Positions 13,796 through 24,948 of a DNA stretch of 64,000 nucleotides are shown in pieces. The stretch is from NCBI RefSeq assembly GCF_048128805.1, contig NC_135999.1, forward strand, positions 20,690,949-20,754,948, written 5' to 3'. Position numbers and translations under genes: made by a program. This DNA comes from Centroberyx gerrardi (lineage: Eukaryota; Chordata; Actinopteri; Beryciformes; Berycidae). Position 1 is the stretch's first letter; each line of letters opens with the position of its first letter. The notes beneath the pieces were generated by a model, which was given only the letters and a program-made list of their open reading frames with translations, was not told the DNA's origin and did not search any database.

Positions 13796-14149
13796 CTGAA
13801 CACGGAAGAAGATGAAATGGAAAAAAAAAAGGATCAATATCAAATCTGCATTCCTCAACTGTCAAAGTCAAAGCAGACATATTAGCACTAAAGTCAATTA
13901 GGACAATATAGAGACCAATATGGATATGGATTGCTTATCTTGTAACATCGCGAGAATATACAGACACAAATGTATTAATAAACGATCTAACCTCCCTATC
14001 TTAACTAGATGACTAACGTTAGATAATTTGACATGACTTCATCATTTCTCGCATCAAAAGGCAAGCGTTACTTTACCACGGAAATAACGTTATCGTTACA
14101 GCTGTCGATTTGCAACTGACGTTCTCTTGTCACGGCCATTGAACCTTAC

Positions 14150-14395
14150 GGCAGCGTATTGATGGGGGAAAAAATCGGCTCAGTATCTCGTTATAACGAG
14201 AAACCTTTCTCGTTATAACGAGATCTTTTTCTCGTTATAACAAGATATTTTCACGTTATAATGACATCTTTTCTCGTTATTACGACATACCAACTTATCT
14301 CATTATAACGAGAAACGTTTCTCGTTATAATGAGATACCAACGTATCTGAACCGAAACAGCCGATTTTTTCCCACTGTGGCATCAATACGCTGCC
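14150..14395. mobile_element. Inverted-repeat DNA element with internal TTATAA palindromes
   Basis: The left end (from 14150) reads GGCAGCGTATTGATG then GGGAAAAAATCGGCT. The right end (to 14395) carries the reverse complement, AGCCGATTTTTTCCC then CATCAATACGCTGCC. Between them, variants of the self-complementary word CTCGTTATAACGAG occur about six times. There is no coding capacity. It lies in the wiz 5' intron. This looks like a miniature inverted-repeat transposon; the superfamily is undetermined and no clean target-site duplication was identified. Confidence 0.8.
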
Positions 14396-14672
14396 ATAGA
14401 ACCTAGCTTTAGTTTTACATTTAAATTTTTTTGAGTGGCACCTCCAAATATAACTCAACATATCATCAAGACAAGTAAGAATTGGTTTGAGCACATTGAA
14501 AGCTATACAAGCTAGGCTATCTTTGCTTGCTCCCATTGTTTTGCTATGGTACCTTGCTAGCTATTTGCTAGCCTAATTCTATTTTATTTTAGGGAAATAG
14601 CGACTAACAAGACATCCCACGCTCTCAACTGGAAACTAAACTAGATTCATCATCTAGCTAAATGTAACTTAC

Positions 14673-14760
14673 CTAAAAGTTTGCACACACAGCCTTATCA
14701 AACCAGTTTCACACACTACCAAGCCCAACGGAACAAGGGGTACAAGTTCCTGGTTGCAAG
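14673..14760 (-). promoter_or_regulatory. wiz: Probable wiz 5' untranslated exon and start region
   Basis: A good donor, CTTTTAG|GTAAGT, ends a minus-strand exon at 14673, and the next good acceptor is at 13796. The upstream limit is not defined by the sequence; 14760 is an estimate. About 300 bases separate it from the divergent prdx2 first exon, so the two genes may share a bidirectional promoter. No TATA box was seen. Confidence 0.45.
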
Positions 14761-15039
14761 GTGCAAACACAAACACCTTCAAAATAAATGTTACTGTTCA
14801 AATATGGGCCAAGTATATGGAGTTCGCTATGCCCAGTTATAGGGCTAACATATATATTTTGACAGCTGAAACATATAAATTTAACTTGATAAAATACATT
14901 AAGCGCAATAGCACTGATACCGCCATAACAGAAAGCTGAGTGAAGGGGTTTGATAGTCTACTCTCAACTTTTATTTTGAAAGAAATATCATGTTTTCACT
15001 TCCGGAGACCGTCGCTGGCCCCGCCTACTTCTTGCACAC

Positions 15040-15127
15040 AGCGGCAAGCAGCCTTTTTTCGTTCTTCTCCAGTCAGCAGTTGCAGAGCTCCACTGTCCCA
15101 AGTTCTTTTGGTTTTACGTAAAGAGAC
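15040..15127 (+). promoter_or_regulatory. prdx2: prdx2 5' untranslated exon and promoter
   Basis: A plus-strand exon appears to end at 15127 with donor GTGAGT. It is joined to the acceptor CCCCCAG at 16177. A GC-box-like CCCCGCC lies just upstream near 15018. The transcription start is not marked by a TATA box; 15040 is an estimate. The exon holds no ATG in frame with the protein. Confidence 0.5.
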
Positions 15128-16195
15128 GTGAGTATATCTTACAACCATTTTGGTTTCATTCTTCAATCAGTTCAAGAGTTTAGACATGTATGCATTGCAC
15201 GGCCAAGGGCAGTGGCTCTTTGGTCGCGAAGAGAGAGAACATAAAAGAAACCCCCTTACTAAATTAAGCTAACGTTAAGCTAGCCAGACAGTGGGGTCAG
15301 TTCCTCCCCTCCTTGTACTTCGGCCTCTTTCTAGCCTGTTCTTTGTCCCTGTGGTGAAGGAAAGATGGGTCAATGGCACCTTGCTTTGTTTTAACGTTAG
15401 CGGCCCTGCTGCCATTTCACCTGTCAAACAAAGTAAATGCAAAGCCATTGCTCGCATGGCATACGCACACATAAAAGGTAACGGTACATAACGTTATAGC
15501 TAAACTTTTATCAAACAATGGTTGCTGCACGTGTGTATAATTCATGCAAGACGACAAACGAATTGTTATGATGGCTTGTATGTGCTTATGTAATAAAATT
15601 GAGACCGTTGCAAGCAAATACAGTACATTTCTTTAGTCACTATTTATTCATTTTAACACCAGATTGCAGAAATTTCAAAGAACGAGCTGAATGCCACACG
15701 GCTGTTGTTGCAGGCCTAAATGGAGCAACACAATCGTAACTTGATAAATGCTATCCTATTTTGCTAAATTTTGCAAGCCAAGGGGTAAAATGCAATAGAG
15801 TATAACTTGAATCTTGTTTTTAAAAAAAAATTGTATCCCACTTATTTTCCCTCATTGGTTTATGCTTTTTCATGATTATGTAAGCTTCTTAATAGACCAT
15901 TGTTCCCTGCAAAGCCAGCTGGACAACTGACTTGCATGTGACTATGTATAGCTTTAGGGCAATCTGCACATTTTCAAAGTGTTGCAAAACCTAGAAATCG
16001 GTTAAGCCTTGAGCATTTTCAATGTAAGTTCCATGTTAACTTTTGCATTTGGTGCCAAAGGATATTGCTGCTATCAGAGATCCACATAGAGCCTCAGACT
16101 CCACCCAGCCAGCACTATCGCTGCTGTGTCTATCAGCATCAGGAGCGATCTGCTGACTGTGTGCTCTCTTCCCCCAGTGAGCTGCCACCAACACC

Positions 16196-19100
16196 ATGTC
16201 TTCCGGAAATGCAAAGATTGGCTTCCCTGCCCCAGCCTTCAAAGCCACAGCTGTAGTGGACGGGCAGTTTAAGGACATCCAGCTGTCAGACTACAAAGGT
16301 AACAGGCTGTTTTCCCATAGACTGTAGAAGCAGATGTATTTAAACCTTTGTCACAACCTCTGTGATTTCCTCAGTCTCTGACTACGAGTGATTTATATAC
16401 AGTAGACACCCTCTTCATGATTGCATAATGGACATAAACGTATCAACAGCTTTCTTTAGTTTTAAGACATGGCAAATGTGGGTTGACCAAAATCAACACT
16501 CCCATCTTCCCCTCTGTGCTCTTCAGGGAAGTACGTGGTCTTCTTCTTCTACCCTCTGGACTTCACGTTCGTGTGCCCCACTGAGATTGTGGCTTTCAGC
16601 GACAGGGCAGAGGAGTTCCGCAAAATTGACTGCGAGGTCATCGCCGCCTCCACAGACTCTCACTTCAGTCACTTGGCCTGGTGAGACTCCATGATTGTTT
16701 TAAACGAAAGGAAGATGACTTGAGTTTGTTTATTATAAATGGATCCACACCTCAGTCATGGGGTTTTCGATGTGGTGGAACCATGATTATCTCATCTCAT
16801 GTTCTTGATTGTAATCTTGGCTATACACATCATTTTAAAGATGTGCTTTTTTCAATAGTTGATGGTACATGTTTCATTTCTGTTTGCTCTATCCAGTTTC
16901 TAATTGTAATCTGTTTATAATTTCCAATTAAAGGGTAAATTGTAAGGGGTTTTAGCAGATCTCAGGCAACACCCACCCCAGCTTATCTCCCCTCACTCTG
17001 CCCCCCTGCATAGTATTGATAAGTTATCTGGGTCCTGATATACTGAGAGGAGCTAACGGTCACTTGGCTCAATCAAACTTTACTTTCTAGAAGGAATCAT
17101 CCGAGACAGTTGTGGGTAATGAATCGGGACCTGTCCAATTCTGGGCATAGTCTGTAAGTTTAATTATGTACAGTTTGATTTTAAACATTTTGTGGGAATA
17201 TTTCCTATTGGACCACCTGCTGTTGACCAATGTCTTAATATTTCTTTCTGGGCTTCAAGGAGGCATCTTTACTTTTTTGCCCCTCTGTGGTAATATAAGA
17301 TGGAAGTCTCGAAGTATCCTAGAATTTGTCACGGAGTACCATTTTAAGACTAGTTTTGTGTCTGATTTATTATTTCACCTGAATATTATAGCCAAATTTG
17401 TCTACAAAATACCACTACATGCACTTGGTCTAGGTAGACGGGTTTTCATTTTTCAAGCACTTAAAATGTATATGAGGCAATGAAAGACTAATATCGTCTT
17501 ATAATGTTGGCACCCTGTATGTGCTCCCCTGTGCTGAATGGGTTTTTAAATTGGATAAAATGAACAACTATTGATGACAACATTCATTCATTTCTTTCTT
17601 TTTTCCCATGTAGGATCAATACACCAAGGAAGCAGGGAGGTCTGGGTCCCATGAACATCCCCCTGGTGGCAGACCTCACCCAGTCCATCTCCAGAGACTA
17701 CGGTGTCCTGAAGGAGGGAGACGGCATCGCATACAGGTCAGGCAGACTGTGTGTGTGGTCCTATGGAATCAGGATTTGTTTTTCCCAAATGGCTTGTTGT
17801 GCTCATATTGAAGTACACACCTTTTAATGGTATCATCTAGGCAGCCAAGGCCCATGTTACCACAGTGTTACTGAGACAGATAATTATACTTATTGAACCT
17901 CGGCCACAGTGTATCATCAGAAGCAACTCAGCCGTGGGCAGGTGTCGCTCATCTAGGCATGAATACAGACACAACTTCCAACACACAGCACTGTAATTTA
18001 TAAAGGGGAATGGGCTATTAAGCACATTAAGTGTGTTTGTTTGTTTCTTTTTTTATCACCCAATATTTTCCTATTTGCCCCCAAACCTCTCAATTCCACA
18101 TTTATTTCAATTTCTTTGGGGCGCATGTACTTTTGCCAAAAGTACATAGTACATGCTTATATACAGCTTATATACACCTTTTTCATATCATGTCAGGCAG
18201 AAGACTACTAAACCCATTTCCGTAGTTTACAATTGTGCCTCAAATGGGTATGGAAAGGGGATGTTGCAAACTGATGAGATTGATGCTATCAAAGAATTCA
18301 ATGAAATACAGTAGTGTCACCAGGCGTGGGTGGGTCTTACGCAGGGAAAGTTAACACTTGAGTGTAAATCTGATAAATCCAATCCGCTTCTCTGGTTAAG
18401 AAAACAATGTGGTCACACTGGAACAGAGCACTAAAAAATTCTACATAAGCAGCCCAAATGATGGATAAAATGTCATCGCCAGTTCCACGTTTAAGATAAT
18501 ACTGTTACTTTCATTAATCAAGACTGTGGCAAGTTTTGATCTGAAGGACAATTGTGCACTGTCAAGTGGCAGCTAGTTTGCAAGCAAGATGAACCAGTTG
18601 GTTTGGTAGAATGTAAATACTCACTCAGCTGTAGGTACTAGTTACCCAGAGTGAGCTTTGAAGGTTTGGAGAGGGTGAATGGATGTTAACACTTATTCTC
18701 TGATCTTGAAACAATCCTGTTTGCAGGCAGCATACACTTTAGCTTGGCATGCCAATTCACAAATGTATGTGTCCATAACATGAGATCATGAATGACGTGA
18801 CCACAAAGCAACATGTATTTAGCATCCAAATTTGCCAGCCTGCTATTTAAGTCGGTAAATAACAGTTTTGGAGCTTTGCACACCCAGTGCAGCCTCCAGT
18901 TTCAGGACACAAAGTACCCTGCCACACGACTGTTATCCATGAGCAGGAACATCCTCTGCTGGCTCAGACTTCAACCTCTCGATTTGTCCCTCTCAGGGGT
19001 CTGTTTGTGATTGATGACAAGGGCATTTTGAGGCAGATCACAATCAATGACTTGCCTGTGGGCCGCTCCGTGGACGAGACCCTGCGTCTGGTCCAGGCCT

Positions 19101-19792
19101 TCCAGCACACTGACAAACATGGCGAGGGTGAGTGAAATCTGAACACATCTATATGTTTTGTGGGTTTTTGTCCCCCTCCATACTAGAGCTGAAGAATTAA
19201 TTGAAAAAAAATCAAAATCGCAATATGAACTTCTGCAATTTCCAAAGCGCAGAGGCTGCAATTATTTGCTTAAGAGAGAGGGGCGTCCAAACTGGATTTC
19301 TAAATGAATCAAGTACAGCGTTGGTGAAATATTGGTGTCATACTCAATCTCAGTAAATCCTTTCTTTAAACAATTTTGAAAGAAAAACTTGTGATGATAT
19401 GAATTGCTTTAAATTGCAATATATCGCAATTCGATTTTTTGTCAATATCTTTAAGCCCTACTCCAACCAGAGAGTAAAATGTATCAGTTAATTGAACCTA
19501 CCACTCCAAGATTATATGCTTAAACTCCCTCAATACAAATGAGGTGGTTGGGGGTTTTGAATTGCCTTAGAGGGGTCAGGTAGATTGTGTACAAGATCTT
19601 GTATTATCAGTTTATGCTGCTGTAGACTGTATCCTCAAGGTATGTGAAGTTAAATTGTGTGTCATTGACGGCCGGTGGTGGGCTTTGTCCCGTCTCCCTC
19701 TCCATACAGTGTGCCCTGCTGGCTGGAAACCAGGTAGCGACACCATCATCCCCGACGTCCAGAAGAGCAAAGAGTTCTTCTCCAAGCAGTAA
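16196..19792 (+). CDS. prdx2: Peroxiredoxin-2 (typical 2-Cys peroxiredoxin)
   Basis: Five coding exons, 16196-16298, 16527-16680, 17614-17736, 18997-19127 and 19710-19792, join in phase to 197 aa, the usual length. The enzyme reduces hydrogen peroxide and alkyl hydroperoxides in the cytosol, using thioredoxin as reductant, and works as a dimer/decamer. The peroxidatic site FTFVCPTE gives Cys51 and the resolving site EVCPAGW gives Cys172. The GGLG loop of hyperoxidation-sensitive eukaryotic enzymes is at 94-97. The C-terminal motif, Tyr-Phe in mammalian Prdx1/2, reads EFFSKQ here, so Tyr is replaced by Phe. The ATG sits in ACACCATGTC, 18 bases into the exon after a 5' untranslated exon. Prdx2 is preferred over Prdx1 because of its position beside junb. 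Confidence 0.95.
19181..19462. repeat. Degraded inverted-repeat (hAT-like) element in prdx2 intron 4
   Basis: The left end reads AGAGCTGAAGAATTAATTGA then AAAAAATC and CGCAATAT. The right end mirrors it with ATATCGCAATTCGATTTTTT and TTAAGCCCT. The wording resembles the GGGCTGCACGATTAATCG group of fish hAT-like non-autonomous elements. Coding capacity is absent. Confidence 0.55.
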
Positions 19793-20132
19793 ATCTGAAC
19801 ATCTCGTAGACGACTTCGTAACCCTAGCACTTACCTTCAGATGAGAAGTTCCCCTGTGAAGCAGTCTCTTATCGGCGTCTAAGCCCAACCTAACAAATTT
19901 TGAAGTTGTTAGACACAAATCCTTTGTTGTTGCAAGTCTTATGTTTGTATGTCCAGCGACCAGTGGGGCGGCCTCATAGTCTTGAGCACTGAAAGTATAC
20001 TCGTTTTTGTTTCTTTTTCCGGAAAGTGTTGATTATTTTTTACCTTGAGATCATTAATGAATCATTCTACCATCATTATTAAAGCAGTGGGAAATGATGA
20101 CTGACATGTTGGCAGTGTTTTTGTGTCTGACA

Positions 20133-20138
20133 AATAAA
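20133..20138 (+). terminator. prdx2: prdx2 poly(A) signal
   Basis: A canonical AATAAA lies 341 bases after the prdx2 stop codon, in CAAATAAACC. It is the first canonical hexamer after the stop and is followed by a TG-rich stretch near 20155. Confidence 0.75.
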
Positions 20139-20159
20139 CCAAGGTGAAGTACCTTATGT

Positions 20160-20981
20160 TGTGAACTTCATGGATCTCAGTTTGGACCACTAGGCGGCGC
20201 CATGGCACTTCTAAAACTCGCCTTTTGGTATACAGAGTTCAGTCATGTTTGAAATGAACAGGGTGCTTCAGGACCTGGGAGTCTTGAGGCTGCAAGTCTT
20301 GGTTAATGCTGGACTTGCCGTGATGTTGACTCACAGCACAACAGTGACAATACAATTTGACATTGCCAAATACCCCGTTCCGGAAGCCAGGAACTCACTT
20401 AGTTGGAAAGATTTAGTTGTTGGACAGAATCACATGACTGTCCATACTGTAGCTGGTGAGATGGGTTCACTGTCTATTAAGTGAAAAGTTATTCTTATAT
20501 AATCCATAATCCATACTATTGAAATTACACAGAAATGGAACTTCAGGAACCTCTGTCCTGCGCCTCATTTCATTGAAGTGGGTTGATCATGTAAAACCAC
20601 AAGGTACTGGGATATTTAATTGAACATAAGGAAACAAAATGTCTTTACGCTTTTACCAGACAAAACTTCCCTATTTTGATGAAGTTTATATAGATTTTGC
20701 TTGGCCATTTGCTGTGATGTGCTTGGATCCATTACTTAATCTGTGATTGTGTCCATAACATTTAGATCTCAGAGCTTTTGTTAAAACAGATTTTTTTTAA
20801 ATCTCAAATAAGCATTTATCAGACCTAAATCCTACTCTGCAAGTGTGTCTGGAACTTTTTGCAACCATTTTCCTGAAGTAATGCTCTCACGGGTTGTTTT
20901 GGGAAATTGAAAGCAGAGTGGGGAAACTCCCCTGTCCTTTTATAAACCACTCATTGACAAACCTCTTCATTTACACACACA

Positions 20982-21018
<37 letters not shown>

Positions 21019-21060
21019 TGGTGTGAAGGGGAGAGCGCAGCATTTCTGACGGGCAATGTA
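20160..21060. other. prdx2-junb intergenic spacer
   Basis: No gene was recognised. A 79-codon open frame at 20245-20484 starts with ATG but shows no recognisable domain or splice partner. A CA microsatellite occupies about 20977-21016. Confidence 0.5.
20977..21016. repeat. (CA)n microsatellite
   Basis: About 40 bases of CA repeat, interrupted once by AGA near the left end. Confidence 0.95.
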
Positions 21061-21068
21061 GGTGGGAG

Positions 21069-21180
21069 TTCCCGGAACCCTTCTCATGATGTGACGTTTG
21101 GAAGCAAAGTTGACCATATATGGCTTGACGTCCTTACGTCAATAAGGAAACAATCCCACGCTGGGACGTCTCTAACGTCA
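21069..21180 (-). promoter_or_regulatory. junb: junb downstream immediate-early enhancer candidate (STAT, CRE, CArG)
   Basis: About 590 bases downstream of the junb stop lies a dense cluster. It holds a perfect STAT site TTCCCGGAA (21069-21077), CRE-like TGACGTTT (21092-21099) and a perfect CArG box CCATATATGG (21114-21123). CRE variants TGACGTCC (21126-21133) and TTACGTCA (21134-21141) follow, then GGACGTCT (21164-21171) and TAACGTCA (21173-21180). Mouse JunB is known to have an inducible enhancer just downstream of its transcription unit combining a serum response element and CREs; this looks like the fish counterpart. Orientation is given relative to junb. Confidence 0.75.
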
Positions 21181-21763
21181 AGCAACTGTGACTGCTGTAC
21201 AGTTGCTGGCCTGATGGGCCGTCGTTGGCAGATGAAATTACCTTATGTGATTATTTTGTCTACGTTAATTATTTCATCTACAATATTTCCTAATATAATA
21301 CAACTAAGAGGCGACCATTTTTACATAAATATTATAACACCAATAACAAAAGTGAAACCACACCACATTTTTTTCTTAATTGCATTTACTTAAATAGATA
21401 CTGTACAGGTAAAAAAGACATATGCCTATCAGGCTCAGCCTGAAGAACACAAATAACTTACAATAGAATGCATCACAACTGGCAGTTGTCAACGTAAAAT
21501 GTAAACAGGCAAAGCCAAACAGATGACACTTTTAAAAACGTATTCAAAAATGCCCTAAGTGTTTCAGTCTTATGTTCTTATGATTTCTGAGCACTTTTCT
21601 TTTAGTCAAAGAAACCATAATAACCCTCTTCCCTTGGCCTATACAGGCTATTTCCAACGTGAAAACACATTGTTCATTGTCCACGCTGTATTGTTGTCAG
21701 TGCAGTTTCTTTTTTGACAGGTTCTCCAAAGATTGTCCAGTGTTTAAAAAGTGCATTGTTTCT

Positions 21764-22762
21764 TCAATAAGACTTCACCTTGGGCGCCAGCATGAGTTGA
21801 CAGCCACTGCTGACATGTGTCATGACTTTCTGTTTGAGTTGGGCCACCTGTTCCCGCAGTAGGGAAGCAGTGTTGGACAGTCCGGCGTTATCTGTTTTCA
21901 GGACTTTCACCTTGTCCTCCAGACGGGCGATACGCTCCAGCTTGCGCTTCCGGCACTTTGTGGCTGCGACCCGGTTCCTCAGCCGTTTGCGCTCCGCTTT
22001 GATACGCTCCTGGTTCTCCATGTCGATGGGAGACATCGGCGGAGACCCGCTGTCGCTGCTATGCATGTCGGGGACTGTCTGAGGCTCCTCTTTCAACCCG
22101 CCAAAGCGCTGCGGGTGGAGGCCGGCTCCGACCAGCGAGTGCTGGAAGTGGTGAGAGCTGTGCGCAACGGCCTGGGGATGTTGGTGATACTGGTGGTGGG
22201 GCAGGTAGCTGATGGTGGTCGAGGGGTAGCTGGGTGCAGCGGACAGGTTGGGGTTCGGGGTGCAGCTGCTCAAGGTGGTGTACTCGAGAGGCTCTGGCTG
22301 GATGGACGAGCCGAACACCGAAGTGGGTACCGAGCAGCCGACACCACCTGTACCGATGGACACGTTTGGAGGAGCCATCTGGTTCATCTTGTGGAGGTCG
22401 TCCAGTGCTTTAACGAACCCGTCAGCAAAACCCTCTTGTTCCTCTGTGATCCCACGGTTGTACAGGTACTGGGGTACAGGGGTTGGCGTTGTAGTGATGA
22501 CCCCGTTGCTGTTCTGGATTATCAGTCGCTCCAATTCTGGAGAGGCAAGTTTCAGAGAGCCCACGTCCGCTGTCCCCGCTGAATAGAAATCACTCTCGGC
22601 GCGCAGGTGCTGTGACTTGAGGTTTGAGTTCCGATATGAGTCGGAGAAGTTCAAGTTCATATTCTGCTTTAGCAGCTTGTAGTCTGGCAGCGCAGCGCCT
22701 GGATGGCCATAAGCAGAGAGAAACGAGTCGTCATAAAAAGGCTGTTCCATTATTGTGGACAT
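21764..22762 (-). CDS. junb: JunB transcription factor (AP-1 subunit)
   Basis: A single uninterrupted frame of 332 aa, as expected for intronless jun genes. JunB is a nuclear bZIP protein that dimerises with Fos/ATF partners on TGA(G/C)TCA sites and acts as an immediate-early regulator. The N-terminal part has the Jun transactivation motif around [11 protein letters not shown] His/Tyr-rich middle follows, then [20 protein letters not shown] leading into the basic region ([13 protein letters not shown]). The leucine zipper (L-x6-L, about 275-305) and the Jun-type C-terminal tail complete it. The ATG lies in an MSTIMEQPF context; a second in-frame ATG is four codons on. Teleosts usually keep two junb copies (junba, junbb); which one this is cannot be decided here. 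The promoter, the upstream CArG module and the downstream enhancer are listed separately. Confidence 0.95.
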   Translation of the reverse strand: MSTIMEQPFYDDSFLSAYGHPGAALPDYKLLKQNMNLNFSDSYRNSNLKSQHLRAESDFYSAGTADVGSLKLASPELERLIIQNSNGVITTTPTPVPQYLYNRGITEEQEGFADGFVKALDDLHKMNQMAPPNVSIGTGGVGCSVPTSVFGSSIQPEPLEYTTLSSCTPNPNLSAAPSYPSTTISYLPHHQYHQHPQAVAHSSHHFQHSLVGAGLHPQRFGGLKEEPQTVPDMHSSDSGSPPMSPIDMENQERIKAERKRLRNRVAATKCRKRKLERIARLEDKVKVLKTDNAGLSNTASLLREQVAQLKQKVMTHVSSGCQLMLAPKVKSY

Positions 22763-23109
22763 ATTTCAAATCAGACAGTCAAATACAAGTGTGCGCTGGA
22801 AAGATCTTGCTTGGACACAAAGTCTTCAGTGTCCCAATTGATTCCCTCTCCAGCACCAAGTCCCGATGTATTATTATACTGAAGATCAAAGTTATCAAAA
22901 ACAGAGCAAAACTTCCAAAATAGTGGAACTGTACTGTACCAAGTCGTCGTTTTGTACCTTTAGGTCGAATCAAAGCGGTGTCCGGTGACTAATTCTGATG
23001 TTTTGATTCCACTCGTGTGTTGCCGTTTCTTTTACGCTCTGCGTCCGAGCTTTACTTTTATTTCCTCTTAAACAAATGCGTATTGGTGGTCGACTGACGC
23101 GCTCTGTGG

Positions 23110-23226
23110 TATTTATACGTCCGGGTCTACTAGCTCACCAACCTGTAAGCGGCTGCCGTTCCAGTGCGCTGATTGGTTATTTCATCTTATCCCCCGCCCC
23201 CTGATGTCACATATTCGATGACGTTG
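23110..23226 (-). promoter_or_regulatory. junb: junb core and proximal promoter
   Basis: On the minus strand a TATAAATA box occupies 23117-23110, so transcription should begin near 23085. That leaves about 320 bases of leader before the ATG. Further upstream come a CCAAT box (23176-23172, in AACCAATC) and a GC box (plus-strand CCCCCGCCCC, 23191-23200). Two CRE-like sites follow, TGATGTCA (23202-23209) and TGACGTTG (23219-23226). This TATA/CCAAT/GC/CRE order is typical of an inducible immediate-early promoter. Confidence 0.8.
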
Positions 23227-23474
23227 TTGCCAGGAACAAGGACTGTAAACAAGACTATCGGTGAAGGAAACTCAATGCAGGTAAACACATAAAACAGCCT
23301 ACCTGTTAAGTGCTTAACCACATTCATAGTCATATTTTAACAAGTCGGTTAAAGTGTGAACCAGACCGCAATGTCGTCCAAAAACAGAAATACTTCAACG
23401 TCATGCTGAAACCTCAAACATCCTTTTTGCTATTTAGCCTCAAGATCACCCGAATCCCATCGATAAGGATATGA

Positions 23475-23526
23475 TGCTGAGTCATGCGATCAAAATTGAT
23501 ATCATTCAGTCCATATATGGGTATCC
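23475..23526 (-). promoter_or_regulatory. junb: Upstream SRE/Ets plus AP-1 module of junb
   Basis: A perfect CArG box CCATATATGG (23511-23520) lies next to GTATCCTGG. On the minus strand this reads CCAGGAT-AC-CCATATATGG. The Ets core CAGGAT, two bases, then the CArG box is the same spacing as in the c-fos serum response element, where Elk/SAP ternary complex factors bind beside SRF. On the other side of the CArG box, 26 bases away, is TGCTGAGTCATGC (23475-23487), an AP-1/Maf-type site. The module sits about 400 bases upstream of the predicted junb start. Confidence 0.65.
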
Positions 23527-24520
23527 TGGCGCACCGGTTCCTCCCTGTGAGGAGCGGGAAGCCAATCCCATCCTGGACCGCTTCCAGGACCGACGAGCCT
23601 CCGGGATGTGGGAGGCGGAGGAGGCGCCCTGCTCCACTCTTTCGCCCCGAGGCAGGGAGAGGAGGGGTAGGTGGTGAGGATGGCGCAAACTCTGGGCATA
23701 ATACAGTGTGATGTGTTCAAAAATGTATTAACTATAATGGTAGTCTGGAAAAGAAAGGCAGTAGGCCTACTTATGCCCAAAGTACCCATACAAGAAAGAA
23801 ATCAGTACTAATCCTATAATAAAAACATTTGGTAGGCTATTGTCCTACTTACCTAGCCTTTAATACTATGATAAATACACAATACCAAGTAGGCTACTAT
23901 AAGCTCACAATATACTCCATTGTGTACTACAGATACATTAAAGAATATTATTGTAGTGGTATCATAAGAGATAAGAAATTAAGAAATAAGGCCCGCGAGC
24001 CTTAATTACAGTTTTTAAAACGTTATCAGTGTCAAAAGTAAGGCTGATCGTACAGTGCTCAATCGGTCTTTTCCCGATTCTCTTCACGAACGGTGCAGTT
24101 GTTTTGAACACGTGTGTCACCACTGGAAATTGTATGCGTCCCTATGGAAACTATGGCAGCGTAAACAAATAGCGGAGTCTAACTCAAGGCATGTATAGCA
24201 TTAAGGACATGTCCCCCGCTCTGAACACCTGTTTGGCAGAAAGACGTCTTTGTCTCCTCTGTATGGTAATGACCTCTGAATCACTCCCCGAGGGGCCATC
24301 CGCCCACGCATGTTCACATCTACTACTTCAACTTTCCCTCCGTCTGCTTATATCCTCAGGTCTGCTATGAATTTGTCTACAATCCCTCCTGAATTTTCCT
24401 GACAAGGGCCTTTTCCACCATTTTTTTTTTTTTTTTTTTAACCTTTTGTAGCAAATGGATTGGAAGGGTCATTTGACTTCATACATTCATACTTCTTGCT
24501 ATCACTCTGAATCTAACTTA

Positions 24521-24948
24521 AAGGAATAGTTCACCCCAAAATGAAAATTCAGTCATTATCTACTCACCTCCATGTCAGTCGAAACACCATTGAAGTTCGT
24601 AGGACCACCAACCACACAGCGAGTTAGCCCCCGTAGTTCCATCTCAGCTTTCTCCCAAACTACTGAAGTTTAACTGAGCCAAAAAAAGCATGAAATGTTC
24701 ATCTAATTTCCTCAAACAGCTCCTACAGAATAATTCAAGTTTTTTGTAGCCAAACAATTGCACTGTGGATCCAAAAGTCAGATATTTACCTACCTGCTCA
24801 GGCTGTTTACAGACATGGACATTTTTTTTTCTTTTTTTTCTTTTTTTTTTAGCTGTAAGAGTTAGGGAACTACAGGTCTAACTCACCGCGTGTTTGGTGG
24901 TCCTATGCACTTCAGTGGAGTTTCGACTGACATGGGGGTGAGTGAATG
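24521..24948. mobile_element. Miniature inverted-repeat element
   Basis: The left end runs AAAGGAATAGTTCACCCC, then CTCACCTCCATGTCAGTCGA, AACACCATTGAAGT and AGGACCACCA. The right end mirrors it with TGGTGGTCCT, ACTTCAGTGGAGTTTCGACT and GACATGGGGGTGAG. The interior is AT-rich with a poly-T/CT run near 24823-24850 and no coding capacity. The left-end wording is of a kind very common in fish genomes. Confidence 0.75.

Noticed and set aside
16428-17483. Several 80-105 codon frames in prdx2 introns
   Set aside because: One overlaps the second prdx2 coding exon in another frame; the others are intronic with no homology.
22061-22586. 173- and 112-codon frames on the plus strand
   Set aside because: They are antisense shadows of the junb coding sequence, whose GC-rich codons keep the other strand open.
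23471-23711. 68- and 75-codon plus-strand frames upstream of junb
   Set aside because: The segment is better explained by the CArG/Ets/AP-1 regulatory module; no domain or splice site supports coding.
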